A DNA stretch of 64,000 nucleotides from positions 23,722-87,721 of the forward strand of contig DATAUK010000021.1 in the NCBI GenBank assembly GCA_036268295.1, read 5' to 3'. Made by a program: the position numbers and the translations under genes. Source of the DNA: DATAUK01 sp036268295. Its GTDB lineage: Bacteria; Actinomycetota; Actinomycetes; JAFAQI01. Positions 50,152 through 57,767 of this stretch are shown here, piece after piece. Position 1 is the stretch's first letter, and each line of letters begins with the position of its first letter. The notes below the pieces were generated by a model. That model made no database searches and was not told the DNA's origin. It worked only from the letters and a program-made list of their open reading frames with translations.

Positions 50152-51832
50152 AGGCGAGGGGGACTGCTTTGACGGTTGAGGACAAGGCGCCGAGGCCGTG
50201 CTTGGTCTTGGCCGCGATGCGGACGTCGTACGTCGTGCCCGCGGTCAAGCCCCTGATCGTCGCGAACCGCCGCTTGGCGGGGACGACCAGCGCGTGGGAC
50301 TTGCAGCCCTTCGAGCCTGGCACGCAGGTGCCGTACTCGATCCGGTAGGACTTGACCGGATCGCCACCGTCGTTCTTCGGCGCCTTCCAGTGCACCGAGA
50401 CCGCGTGATGACTCGATGACGCCCTGACGTCGAGCGGCGCGGTTGCGGGTATCGCGATTGTCCTGATCACGGCCCGAGTCGAGCTTGATCCACCAAAGGC
50501 GTTGACGGCCTCGACCGCGAACCCGTAGGTGTGGCCGAGCTTGAGCTTCTTGGTGAAGTTGGTGTGCGTGACGGTCGGGCCTTCGCCGAGGAAGCCGCCG
50601 AGCTCGATGACCTGGACGATCAAACCGGGCGGGGCATCTTTGAGGCCGATTCCGGTCAAGTCGAGTGAGACGATCTGGTAGCCGACGATGCCACCGCCGG
50701 TGGCAGCAGGCGGCTTCCAGGTCAGCTTCGCCGATGTGGTCTTCGCGCTCCGGTGCACTGCGACCTTGAAATCGGTCGGCGTGCCGGGGTGGGTGCCCAG
50801 CACGGTCGCGGCTGCCGGGCTGCCGGCGGTGGCGCCGAACCCGGTGATGGTGTGAATCGGGGTCACGTTGCCCTTCGCCTTAGCGGCGAAGATCCGCACG
50901 CTGTGGTTGCCGGCGTTCGACTCGACCAGCTGACCGAGCGCGTTGAAGCTCAGCCCGCTCGGCGTGTCGATTCCGGTCGCACTCCCGGTGATTGTCGCGA
51001 CGGTCTCGCTGACAGGGAGCCCCGAGGGCTCGCCGGGGACGCTGGGGAACACCAAGAGCTTGGATAGCGTGTCGGTTGTGCCGTCCGCGACCCACAGCAG
51101 ACCGGATCCGATGGACAGGATCGCGGTCGGCGAGTGAAGCGGGTGCTTCGTCGAGCTTGTTACCTTTGCGTTAGGCCCGACGTCGCCGAGTTTGCCGGCC
51201 GAGTAACCGGTGATGCTGCCGCCGCCAGCGACTGGCGCGTTGATCACGTAGATCTCGGCATCGCTGCCATCCTCGAGGCCGTCGCCAAGGTCTCCGTCGT
51301 CGACCGCCACGCCCACCGGGTGGTTGAGCCCGGTCTTGCTGCCGGCGATCGTTTCTGCCGGCAGCTCGTTGCCGCTTGACCCGGCCGTGAACGCCTCGAC
51401 CACGTTGGTCGCCGGATTGGTGACCCACAGCTCGCCGCCGGACAGCGTGATCGAGCTAGGTGCGCTGAGTCCGGTCGCAGAGCCCTTGATCGTGGCGCTC
51501 GGCGGAGTGTTGCCGGTCGCACCGTTGGGATACTGAGTGATCGAGTTGTTGCCCGCGTTGGCGACGAACACGACACCGGCACTGCTGACCGCGGCGGCAG
51601 ATGGCGCCGATAGCCCGGTGGCCGCGCCCTTGATCGTCGCGATCGGGGTTGCCGCACCGGACGCGTGCGGCGCGAACTCTGACAGCGAGTTGGTGCCGGT
51701 GTCGACGGTCCAGGTCGCGCCGTAGTCGACCCCGCTAGAGCCGGCGGCGTTCGCCACCGCCCCGACGTCGGCAAACGTGCCGGCGAGGGTGGCAACGACG
51801 ATGGTCACGGTCAGGGCGGTGGGAAGACGCAT
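50150..51832 (-). CDS. Secreted beta-propeller (NHL-like) and Fn3 protein
   Basis: A 560-residue exported protein. A signal peptide (LPTALTVTIVVATLAGTF... to about residue 29) is followed by repeats of about 47 residues with the pattern ATIKGxATGLSAPSxxxV...VANAGNNSI, forming a probable NHL-type propeller up to about residue 345. Two fibronectin type III domains follow (KLTWKPPAATGGGIVGYQI and VHWKAPKNDGGDPVKSYRI). There is no cell-wall sorting motif, so it is secreted or loosely bound. ATG 51832 fits a leaderless promoter; GTG 51838 is two codons earlier. The last bases lie in the inverted repeat. Function is unknown; adhesion or matrix roles are possible. Confidence 0.8.
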   Translation of the reverse strand: MRLPTALTVTIVVATLAGTFADVGAVANAAGSSGVDYGATWTVDTGTNSLSEFAPHASGAATPIATIKGAATGLSAPSAAAVSSAGVVFVANAGNNSITQYPNGATGNTPPSATIKGSATGLSAPSSITLSGGELWVTNPATNVVEAFTAGSSGNELPAETIAGSKTGLNHPVGVAVDDGDLGDGLEDGSDAEIYVINAPVAGGGSITGYSAGKLGDVGPNAKVTSSTKHPLHSPTAILSIGSGLLWVADGTTDTLSKLLVFPSVPGEPSGLPVSETVATITGSATGIDTPSGLSFNALGQLVESNAGNHSVRIFAAKAKGNVTPIHTITGFGATAGSPAAATVLGTHPGTPTDFKVAVHRSAKTTSAKLTWKPPAATGGGIVGYQIVSLDLTGIGLKDAPPGLIVQVIELGGFLGEGPTVTHTNFTKKLKLGHTYGFAVEAVNAFGGSSSTRAVIRTIAIPATAPLDVRASSSHHAVSVHWKAPKNDGGDPVKSYRIEYGTCVPGSKGCKSHALVVPAKRRFATIRGLTAGTTYDVRIAAKTKHGLGALSSTVKAVPLA

Positions 51833-51838
51833 GCCCAC

Positions 51839-51844
51839 AAACTA
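51839..51844 (-). promoter_or_regulatory. Putative -10 box TAGTTT, leaderless start at 51832
   Basis: On the minus strand TAGTTT ends six bases before ATG 51832, which favours that start over GTG 51838. Confidence 0.5.
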
Positions 51845-51927
51845 GAGCGTTCCATACCCGTAGAACGGTATTTCGACCACGTTGTGGACGGGGTGTCCGA
51901 TTGCGTGGCGTTGCCCCGGCCTGCGGC

Positions 51928-53061
51928 TCAGCCGCGGCTGCGCGCGACGGTCACGATGTCGGCGGCGCTCAGTACGCCGGCATAGCGACCGCCGTCGGTC
52001 ACGATCGCGCCGGGCGCGTTCCCCGCAAGGATCGTGGCGAGGGCGGCCTCGAGCGACGCGCCGGTCGGCACCGCGGCCGCGGGCTGGAGTCGGTCGGCGG
52101 CGCTGCCCTCGCCCGCGGCATCTGATCGCGCGAGCCAACCGCTGACCTCCGAGTCGTTGCCGACGACCGCCCACGACGACTCCGCTTTGTCCATCACCGT
52201 GGCGCAGTCCGCGAGCCGATCGGCGGGAGCAATCACCGGCCACTGCACCAGACCGGTGGTCGAGACCTGGACGACCGAGAGCCGCCGCAGCGTTCGTTCG
52301 GCTCCGACGAAGTCAGCGACGAAGTCGGTCGCCGGATGGGAGAGCAACGTCGACGGGTCGGCGTACTGCTCGAGGTGGCCGCCTTCCCGCATCACCGCGA
52401 TCCGGTCACCGAGCCGGATCGCCTCGTCGATGTCATGGGTGACGAACACGATCGTCTTGCGCACCTGCTCCTGCAGCCGCAGGAACTCCACCTGCAGCCG
52501 GTCGCGCGCCACCGGATCGACCGCGCCGAAGGGCTCGTCCATCAGCAGGACCGGCGGGTCGGCGGCGAGTGCTCTGGCCACGCCGACCCGTTGCCGCTGG
52601 CCGCCGGAGAGCTCGTGCGGATAGCGCTTGGCATGCTTGTCCGGGTCGAGCCCGACCAGCTCCATCAACTCGGTGACCCGCGCCGCGGTGCGTGCTCTGT
52701 CCCAACCGAGCAGCTGCGGGACGGTTGCGATGTTGGCCGCAACGCTCTGGTGCGGAAACAACCCGACCTGCTGGATGACGTAGCCGATCCGCCGCCGCAG
52801 CTTGACCGGGTCGCCGCTCATCACGTCCCGGCCCTCGACCAGGATCCGGCCTGACGTCGGCTCGACCAGCCGGTTGATCATCCGCATCGTCGTCGTCTTG
52901 CCGCACCCCGACGGGCCGACGAGGACGGCGATCTCGCCGACGCCAACTTCGAGTGAGAGATCCTGGACCGCGACCGTCCCGTCGGCGTACTGCTTGTGCA
53001 GGTTCTCGATCGAGATCATCGGGTCGTCGTCGGTCGGAGCAGGCGGGGCACTAGATTTCAC
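51928..53061 (-). CDS. opuCA: Osmoprotectant ABC transporter ATPase with CBS domains
   Basis: A 377-residue ATPase of the OpuCA/ProV group, which powers uptake of glycine betaine, choline or carnitine. Walker A is GPSGCGKTT, the signature LSGGQRQRVGVARAL and Walker B PPVLLMDEPFGA. The C-terminal region (about 255-375) holds two CBS-like units (QWPVIAPADRLADCATVM and GRYAGVLSAADIVTV) that sense ionic strength in OpuA. GTG 53061 has AGGAAGG seven bases upstream, although ATG 53019 gives the family's more usual N-terminus. It is divergent from the permease genes, with only two bases between starts. Confidence 0.92.
   Translation of the reverse strand: MKSSAPPAPTDDDPMISIENLHKQYADGTVAVQDLSLEVGVGEIAVLVGPSGCGKTTTMRMINRLVEPTSGRILVEGRDVMSGDPVKLRRRIGYVIQQVGLFPHQSVAANIATVPQLLGWDRARTAARVTELMELVGLDPDKHAKRYPHELSGGQRQRVGVARALAADPPVLLMDEPFGAVDPVARDRLQVEFLRLQEQVRKTIVFVTHDIDEAIRLGDRIAVMREGGHLEQYADPSTLLSHPATDFVADFVGAERTLRRLSVVQVSTTGLVQWPVIAPADRLADCATVMDKAESSWAVVGNDSEVSGWLARSDAAGEGSAADRLQPAAAVPTGASLEAALATILAGNAPGAIVTDGGRYAGVLSAADIVTVARSRG
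53052..53057 (+). promoter_or_regulatory. opuCB: Putative -10 box TAGATT, leaderless start at 53064
   Basis: TAGATT lies inside the first codons of the divergent ATPase gene and ends six bases before ATG 53064. The permease operon could thus begin with a leaderless message. Confidence 0.5.
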
Positions 53062-53063
53062 GA

Positions 53064-53753
53064 ATGCGCCTTCCTGGCGGCTTCACATTCCACAAGCAGG
53101 GTGATCCCTGGCTGAGCTGGCACTACATCACCGCGAACAGCCACGACATTCTGACCGCTACCCAACAACATGTCACCCTGACCCTCGAGTCGGTCGCCCT
53201 GGGGCTGCTGCTGGCGATCCCGCTGTCCGCGGTCGCCCGGCGCAGCCACTGGCTGCGCACCACAGTGGTCAACTTCTGCACCGCGTTGTACGCCGTGCCG
53301 TCACTTGCGTTCATCGTCGCGCTGGCCAAGGTTTTCAACCTCAGCCGGCTGACGATCATCATCCCGCTCGCGGCCTATTCGCTGGTGATCCTGGTCCGCA
53401 ACATCCTCACCGGGCTCGACGAGGTCTCGGCCGAGGCGATCGACGCGGCGCGTGGGATGGGCTTCACCAACACCCGGATCTTCCTTCGGGTGCGGCTTCC
53501 GATCGCGGTGCCGACCATCGTGGCCGGCCTGCGGCTCGCGGTCGTCTCGACGATCGAGCTCGTGGTGATCGGTGGGTACGTCGCGCAGGGCGGCTACGGC
53601 GCGAAGATCTTTCAGGGATTTCAGAACCACTCGCACACCGAGCTGACGACGTACTTGGTCCTGACCGTCCTGCTCGCGCTGGTCGCCGATGCGTTGCTGC
53701 TGTTGCTCCAGCGCGCGATCACGCCGTGGCGACGTGGGTTGGCGGCGTCATGA
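53064..53753 (+). CDS. opuCB: Osmoprotectant ABC transporter permease
   Basis: A 229-residue inner-membrane permease of the OpuCB/ProW type with about six helices. The loop that contacts the ATPase is EAIDAARGMGFTNTRIFLRVRLP (EAA motif). The segment TLESVALGLLLAIPLSAVARR is a typical first helix pair. Two different small permeases are the rule in OpuC systems and the second follows here. Its stop overlaps the next start (ATGA at 53750-53753). Confidence 0.92.
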   Translation: MRLPGGFTFHKQGDPWLSWHYITANSHDILTATQQHVTLTLESVALGLLLAIPLSAVARRSHWLRTTVVNFCTALYAVPSLAFIVALAKVFNLSRLTIIIPLAAYSLVILVRNILTGLDEVSAEAIDAARGMGFTNTRIFLRVRLPIAVPTIVAGLRLAVVSTIELVVIGGYVAQGGYGAKIFQGFQNHSHTELTTYLVLTVLLALVADALLLLLQRAITPWRRGLAAS

Positions 53754-54484
53754 GGATCGCGATCGTCACCCCCGAGCACGTCAACAACTCGACCTGGCAT
53801 CAGTTCTCGACCTGGTTCACGACCGGGTCGAACTGGACCTGGAACGGCACTAACGGGCAGGTCGGCGTCCTCCACCTGCTCTGGCAGCACGTGTGGATCT
53901 CGTTGCTATCACTGGCGATCTGCTGCGTGATCGCGATCCCGCTCGCGGTCACGCTGTCGCGCTGGCACCGCGGTGGGGCCGTCGTGACGAGCCTCGCCAA
54001 CGCCGGTCGGTCGATCCCGATCGTGGGAGTCATGCTGCTGCTTGCGGTCGGGCCGATCGGGCTCGGCACCGAGCCGGCGATCATCGCGCTGGTCATCTTC
54101 GCGATCCCGCCGATCCTCACCAATACCTATACCGGGATCCGGGAGGTCGATGCCGAGGTCACTCAGGCGGCGATCGGGATGGGAATGAGCCGGGGACAGG
54201 TCATGAGGCGGGTCGAGGTGCCGCTGGCGATCCCGCTGATCGCGACCGGCGTCAGGCTCGCCGCGGTTCAGATCTGGGCAACTGCGACGATCGCGGCGAT
54301 CATCGGCAGCGGCGGACTCGGCCAGCTCATCACGGTCGGCTACGCGACGCAGGCCTACGGCGAGGTGTACGGCGGGGTGCTCGTGGTTGCCGTCACCGCC
54401 GTCCTGCTCGACACCGTGCTACTACGCGCACAGGGCGCGATCCGGGCCCGGTACGGCGCCGTGGCGGCCGGCATCGCCATGTGA
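53750..54484 (+). CDS. opuCD: Osmoprotectant ABC transporter permease
   Basis: A 244-residue second permease. The EAA loop is EVTQAAIGMGMSRGQVMRRVEVP. Further membrane blocks are WISLLSLAICCVIAIPLAVTL and AATIAAIIGSGGLGQLI-like ATIAAIIGSGGLGQL, well conserved in ProW proteins. An N-terminal extension of about 40 residues rich in Trp, Thr and Asn (WHQFSTWFTTGSNWTWNGT) is periplasmic and not usual. ATG 53750 overlaps the first permease gene. The 163-base gap after it holds no clear gene and probably the promoter of the binding-protein gene. Confidence 0.92.
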   Translation: MRIAIVTPEHVNNSTWHQFSTWFTTGSNWTWNGTNGQVGVLHLLWQHVWISLLSLAICCVIAIPLAVTLSRWHRGGAVVTSLANAGRSIPIVGVMLLLAVGPIGLGTEPAIIALVIFAIPPILTNTYTGIREVDAEVTQAAIGMGMSRGQVMRRVEVPLAIPLIATGVRLAAVQIWATATIAAIIGSGGLGQLITVGYATQAYGEVYGGVLVVAVTAVLLDTVLLRAQGAIRARYGAVAAGIAM

Positions 54485-54647
54485 TTAGCGCACGCGTCGC
54501 TTGGCAAAAGATTGATCAGACTGTGATGGCAGCCGGATAGATCGTTGTCGTAGTTGCGTGACACAGTTGTGACCACGTGCGGGCACCGACCCGCCAGACA
54601 CGCGCGGAGGCAGCCCGGCCGCCGCGGGACACAGAAGGCAGGTTCGG

Positions 54648-55682
54648 ATGTTTACCTCCCGTCGTTCCTCCACCGTCATGCTGAGCGCCGCGGGTTTAGC
54701 CCTGGCGTTCGTTGCCAGCGCCTGCGGCTCCTCGAGCAGCGGTGGCTCACCGCCTGCGACAACGTCAAGCCTGCCGGCGGCGTCGTCGCCGAGCGTTGCG
54801 ACAAGCGCCTCGACGGCAAGCCTGCCCAGCATCTGCGGCGGCACGGCCGGCTCCGGCAAGGTGCTCGTCGCTTCCCAGGCCTTCGGTGAAAGCGAGACGC
54901 TTGCCGCGATCTACGCCGCCGCACTCAAGGAGTGCGGTTACAACGCCTCGACCAAGTCCTTCGCCAGCCGCGAGGTCTACTACCCGCAGGTCGTCAAGGG
55001 CAAGATCCAGGTCGTTCCGGAGTACGCCGCGACATTGACGGACTTCATCAATGACGCCGCGAACGGCGCCACCGCTCCGAGCAAGGCCTCCGGCAACATC
55101 TCGGTCACGATGAAGCACCTGCGGGCCGAGCTGCCGAGCAACCTGACCGCCCTCAACCCGGCGACCTCGACCGACAAGAACTCCTTCGCCGTGACCAAGG
55201 CGTTCGCGAACGCCAACCACATCACGACGATGTCGCAGCTCGCGACGTACTCCAAGAGCCACCCGCTTGAGCTCGCCGGTCCGCCGGAGTGCCCGACCCG
55301 GCCGTTCTGCGAGCCGGGTCTGAAAAGCGTCTACGGCATGAAGTTCAAGGGCTTCAAACAGACCGATGAGGGTGGTTCGCTGACCGTCAAGGCGATCAAG
55401 AGCGGCGCTGCCAACGTCGGGCTGGTCTTCACCTCGGACCCGACGATCGCCGCGAACGGCCTGGTAGTGCTGACCGACGACAAGCAGCTGCAGGCCTCGG
55501 ACAACATCGTGCCGCTGGTCGCGAAGTCGCTCGCGAGCGGTGCCGCTGCGAGCGCGCTCAACGCGGTCGATGCCAAGCTCGACCAGACCACGCTGGTGGA
55601 CCTCAACAAGGCGGTCGAGATCGACCACGGCACGTCCGCCCAGGTCGCCACCCAGTTCCTTAAGCAGGAGGGCCTCGACTAA
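54648..55682 (+). CDS. opuCC: Osmoprotectant-binding lipoprotein
   Basis: A 344-residue substrate-binding protein. Lipoprotein signal: basic start, hydrophobic run and the lipobox FVASACGSS near residue 26. A Ser/Thr/Ala-rich linker follows, then an OpuAC-type domain: KVLVASQAFGESETLAAIY at the start, VVKGKIQVVPEYAATLTDFI, and DEGGSLTVKAIKSGAANVGL. It should deliver quaternary ammonium osmolytes to the two permeases. A segment with two cysteines (ECPTRPFCEP) probably forms a disulfide. Confidence 0.92.
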   Translation: MFTSRRSSTVMLSAAGLALAFVASACGSSSSGGSPPATTSSLPAASSPSVATSASTASLPSICGGTAGSGKVLVASQAFGESETLAAIYAAALKECGYNASTKSFASREVYYPQVVKGKIQVVPEYAATLTDFINDAANGATAPSKASGNISVTMKHLRAELPSNLTALNPATSTDKNSFAVTKAFANANHITTMSQLATYSKSHPLELAGPPECPTRPFCEPGLKSVYGMKFKGFKQTDEGGSLTVKAIKSGAANVGLVFTSDPTIAANGLVVLTDDKQLQASDNIVPLVAKSLASGAAASALNAVDAKLDQTTLVDLNKAVEIDHGTSAQVATQFLKQEGLD

Positions 55683-55714
55683 GGCCGCTGGGGCAGCCTC
55701 GGGGTTGGCTGGGG

Positions 55715-56482
55715 TCAGCGGCGAGGGGTCCAGCGGAAGTTCCGGACCGCGAAGAACGTCGCTGCGACACCCCACAGCGCGAGGCTGCCCAGCTGATGCG
55801 GTGCCCAGGCGCTGCCGGTCGTCAACGGGTTGAACCCCTTGTACATCGCCACGATGAACGGCCGAAGCGGCAGGTAGGCAGCCACTTTGGCGAGGCCGCC
55901 ATTGATCGGGAAATACGTGCCCGAGATGAAGACCAGGATGAAGTAGGGCAGGTTCACGATCGCCGGGCCGGCGTCCATGTTGGGGATCAGCGAGGACGCC
56001 GCGATGCCCAACGTGCAGAACACCAGCGCGGCGAGCGCGATCGTCACGATGAGCGGCAGGATGTGCGAGGCCGGCAGCTTCACGCCGTACACCACGATCG
56101 CGAAAACGATGCACACCACCGAGAGCAGCGTCGCCACGATCATCGCGTTGCCGATGATGCCGCCGATGAGCGCCCACGACGGAAGTGGTGTCCCGCGCAT
56201 CCGCTTGAGGACGCCGAACTCCCGCTGTCGCACCAGGTTCAGCGCGATGCTGAGGAAGCAGGCGCTCATCACGCCGTATGCCAGGACGCTCGGCGTGTAG
56301 TACTGCGACAGCTTCACACTGGAGCCGAGGATGCTCGCGTCATGCCCGCCGCCGGCGACGCCGACCAGGATGAAGAAGAACACCAGCGGGAACGCGAAGG
56401 TGAAGAACGCCGCGGCCGGGTTGCGCCAGTAGCTCTTCTGCTCGTAACGGATCTGGGAGGCGACCAGGGCGAAATCGCTCAT
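55715..56482 (-). CDS. ABC-2 type exporter permease
   Basis: A 255-residue membrane protein with six helices of the ABC-2 (DrrB-like) type. It starts FALVASQIRYEQKSYWRNPAAAF, where the amphipathic interface helix lies. The family segment REFGVLKRMRGTPLPSW follows the second helix, and PNMDAGPAIVNLPYFILVFISGTYFP is the usual re-entrant region before the fifth helix. The substrate is unknown, possibly a drug or lipid. The ATPase gene directly upstream overlaps it by four bases (ATGA at 56479-56482). Confidence 0.9.
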   Translation of the reverse strand: MSDFALVASQIRYEQKSYWRNPAAAFFTFAFPLVFFFILVGVAGGGHDASILGSSVKLSQYYTPSVLAYGVMSACFLSIALNLVRQREFGVLKRMRGTPLPSWALIGGIIGNAMIVATLLSVVCIVFAIVVYGVKLPASHILPLIVTIALAALVFCTLGIAASSLIPNMDAGPAIVNLPYFILVFISGTYFPINGGLAKVAAYLPLRPFIVAMYKGFNPLTTGSAWAPHQLGSLALWGVAATFFAVRNFRWTPRR

Positions 56483-57417
56483 CGGGTGGCTCCTGTCGGC
56501 TCCGGCTCTGTGGCGTCGGCGATCAGGTCGCGACCGACCAGCGAGAGGTAGATGTCTTCCAGGCTCGGGCGGTTCGAGACCAGGCCCTCGAGTGCGACGT
56601 CGTACTTGATCGACCAGCCGGTGAGCGCGTGGAGGACTTTGACGTCGTCGTCGGTGGTGAGCTCGTAGTAGCCGTGGCCGTCAAGGGTCGCGTCGATGGG
56701 TAGCGACTGCGGATCGACGCCGGCCGGCAGTCGGAACCGGATGTGCGCTGCTGCCGTCGCGCGGCCGCCGAGCTCGTCGGGTGCACCCTCGGCGACCACC
56801 TTGCCGCTGCCGATGACGACGATGTTGTCGGCCAGCTCCTGTGCCTCGTCCATGTAGTGAGTGGTGAGCATGATCGTCGTGCCGAGACTGCGCAGCCCCT
56901 CGATCATCTCCCAGGCGCCGCGGCGGGCGGATGGGTCGAAGCCGGTGGTCGGCTCATCCAGGAACAGCAGCTTGGGATTGCCGATGATCCCGTAGCCGAC
57001 GTCGAGGCGGCGCTGCTGGCCGCCGGAGAGCTTGTTGATCCGTGAGTCGGCCTTCTCGTCAAGTCCGACCATCCCGATGACCTCGTCGACGTCACGCGGC
57101 CTCGGGTAAAAGCCGGCGGTGCGTGCGAGGGTCTCGCGGACGGTCAGGTACGGATCGGCGGCGGTGCCCTGCAACACGATCCCGATGCCCTCGCGCCACT
57201 CGCGGGTGGCGTGGCGAGGGTCCATGCCGAGCACCTCGACCCTGCCGCGGTCGGCCTTGAGGTAGCCCTCGAGCACTTCCAGCGTTGTGGTCTTGCCGGC
57301 CCCGTTCGGGCCGAGCAGCGCGACGCACGCGCCCTGCTCGACCGAGAAGCTCACTCCCTGTACGGCGCGGGTGCTGCCGTAGCTCTTGTGCAAATCGTCG
57401 ACGACGATCGCGGCCAT
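56479..57417 (-). CDS. ABC exporter ATPase (DrrA-like)
   Basis: A 312-residue ATPase. Walker A is GPNGAGKTT, the Q-loop lies in GIVLQGTAADPYL, the signature is LSGGQQRRLDVG and Walker B PKLLFLDEPTTGFDP, with the switch histidine in MLTTHYMDEAQEL. The C-terminal 80 residues match the DrrA-type dimer domain. It works with the next gene as an exporter. Start ATG 57417 begins MAAIVVDDLHKSYG, a standard N-terminus. The pair is divergent from the DUF2520-panC-coaX set and belongs to the accessory block. Confidence 0.92.
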   Translation of the reverse strand: MAAIVVDDLHKSYGSTRAVQGVSFSVEQGACVALLGPNGAGKTTTLEVLEGYLKADRGRVEVLGMDPRHATREWREGIGIVLQGTAADPYLTVRETLARTAGFYPRPRDVDEVIGMVGLDEKADSRINKLSGGQQRRLDVGYGIIGNPKLLFLDEPTTGFDPSARRGAWEMIEGLRSLGTTIMLTTHYMDEAQELADNIVVIGSGKVVAEGAPDELGGRATAAAHIRFRLPAGVDPQSLPIDATLDGHGYYELTTDDDVKVLHALTGWSIKYDVALEGLVSNRPSLEDIYLSLVGRDLIADATEPEPTGATR

Positions 57418-57528
57418 TGTCCGCAGCCTTTCGTTGTCCTGCTCGTGTCGGGGACTCTGGGCGTATCGCCGTACCCGACGTTACGTCCCATCGGCACGAC
57501 AAGTCGTCCGATTTTAGGCGCCTTCCCG

Positions 57529-57612
57529 CACGCATGTGCCATGAGTGGGGCCCTGGGCCTACCTGTGGCACATCGGTGGGCCTATGGGCCCACCGATGGC
57601 ACATGCGCGGGG
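57529..57612. repeat. GCATGTGCCAT repeat cluster with 12-bp hairpin
   Basis: Fifth site of the 31-bp family, here not at a stop codon. Three cores are present (one direct, two forming an inverted pair). CATCGGTGGGCC (57571-57582) and GGCCCACCGATG (57587-57598) are exact reverse complements four bases apart, so a strong hairpin can form. Confidence 0.87.
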
Positions 57613-57640
57613 TTCGGGGGTTCTGGGGTTCGGGGGTTCT
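57609..57640 (+). repeat. Two perfect 16-bp repeats forming a G-quadruplex motif
   Basis: GGGGTTCGGGGGTTCT occurs twice head to tail (57609-57624 and 57625-57640). On the plus strand this gives G4-TTC-G5-TTCT-G4-TTC-G5, four long G-runs with loops of 3, 4 and 3 bases, which meets the usual rule for an intramolecular quadruplex. Confidence 0.75.
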
Positions 57641-57767
57641 CGGCGATGCGGTGAGCTGGGCCGGCGCGGTCTGCTTGCGCGCGGCCACCGGCGCGACCTA
57701 ACTGGCTGACCCGACCCGGCTAGCCTTGTCGGGTCCGGTACCCCCGTCGCGAGGGCTGGAACCACCT

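Larger units (their letters stand above)
57418..57767. other. 350-bp divergent intergenic region
   Basis: Lies between the exporter ATPase (left) and DUF2520 (right). From left to right it has a GC-moderate part with the short palindrome ACGAC-AA-GTCGT (57496-57507), the repeat cluster 57529-57612, the G-rich 16-base tandem repeat 57609-57640, and a TAGCCT box (57721-57726) about 40 bases before the DUF2520 start. No credible protein gene is contained. Confidence 0.65.
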
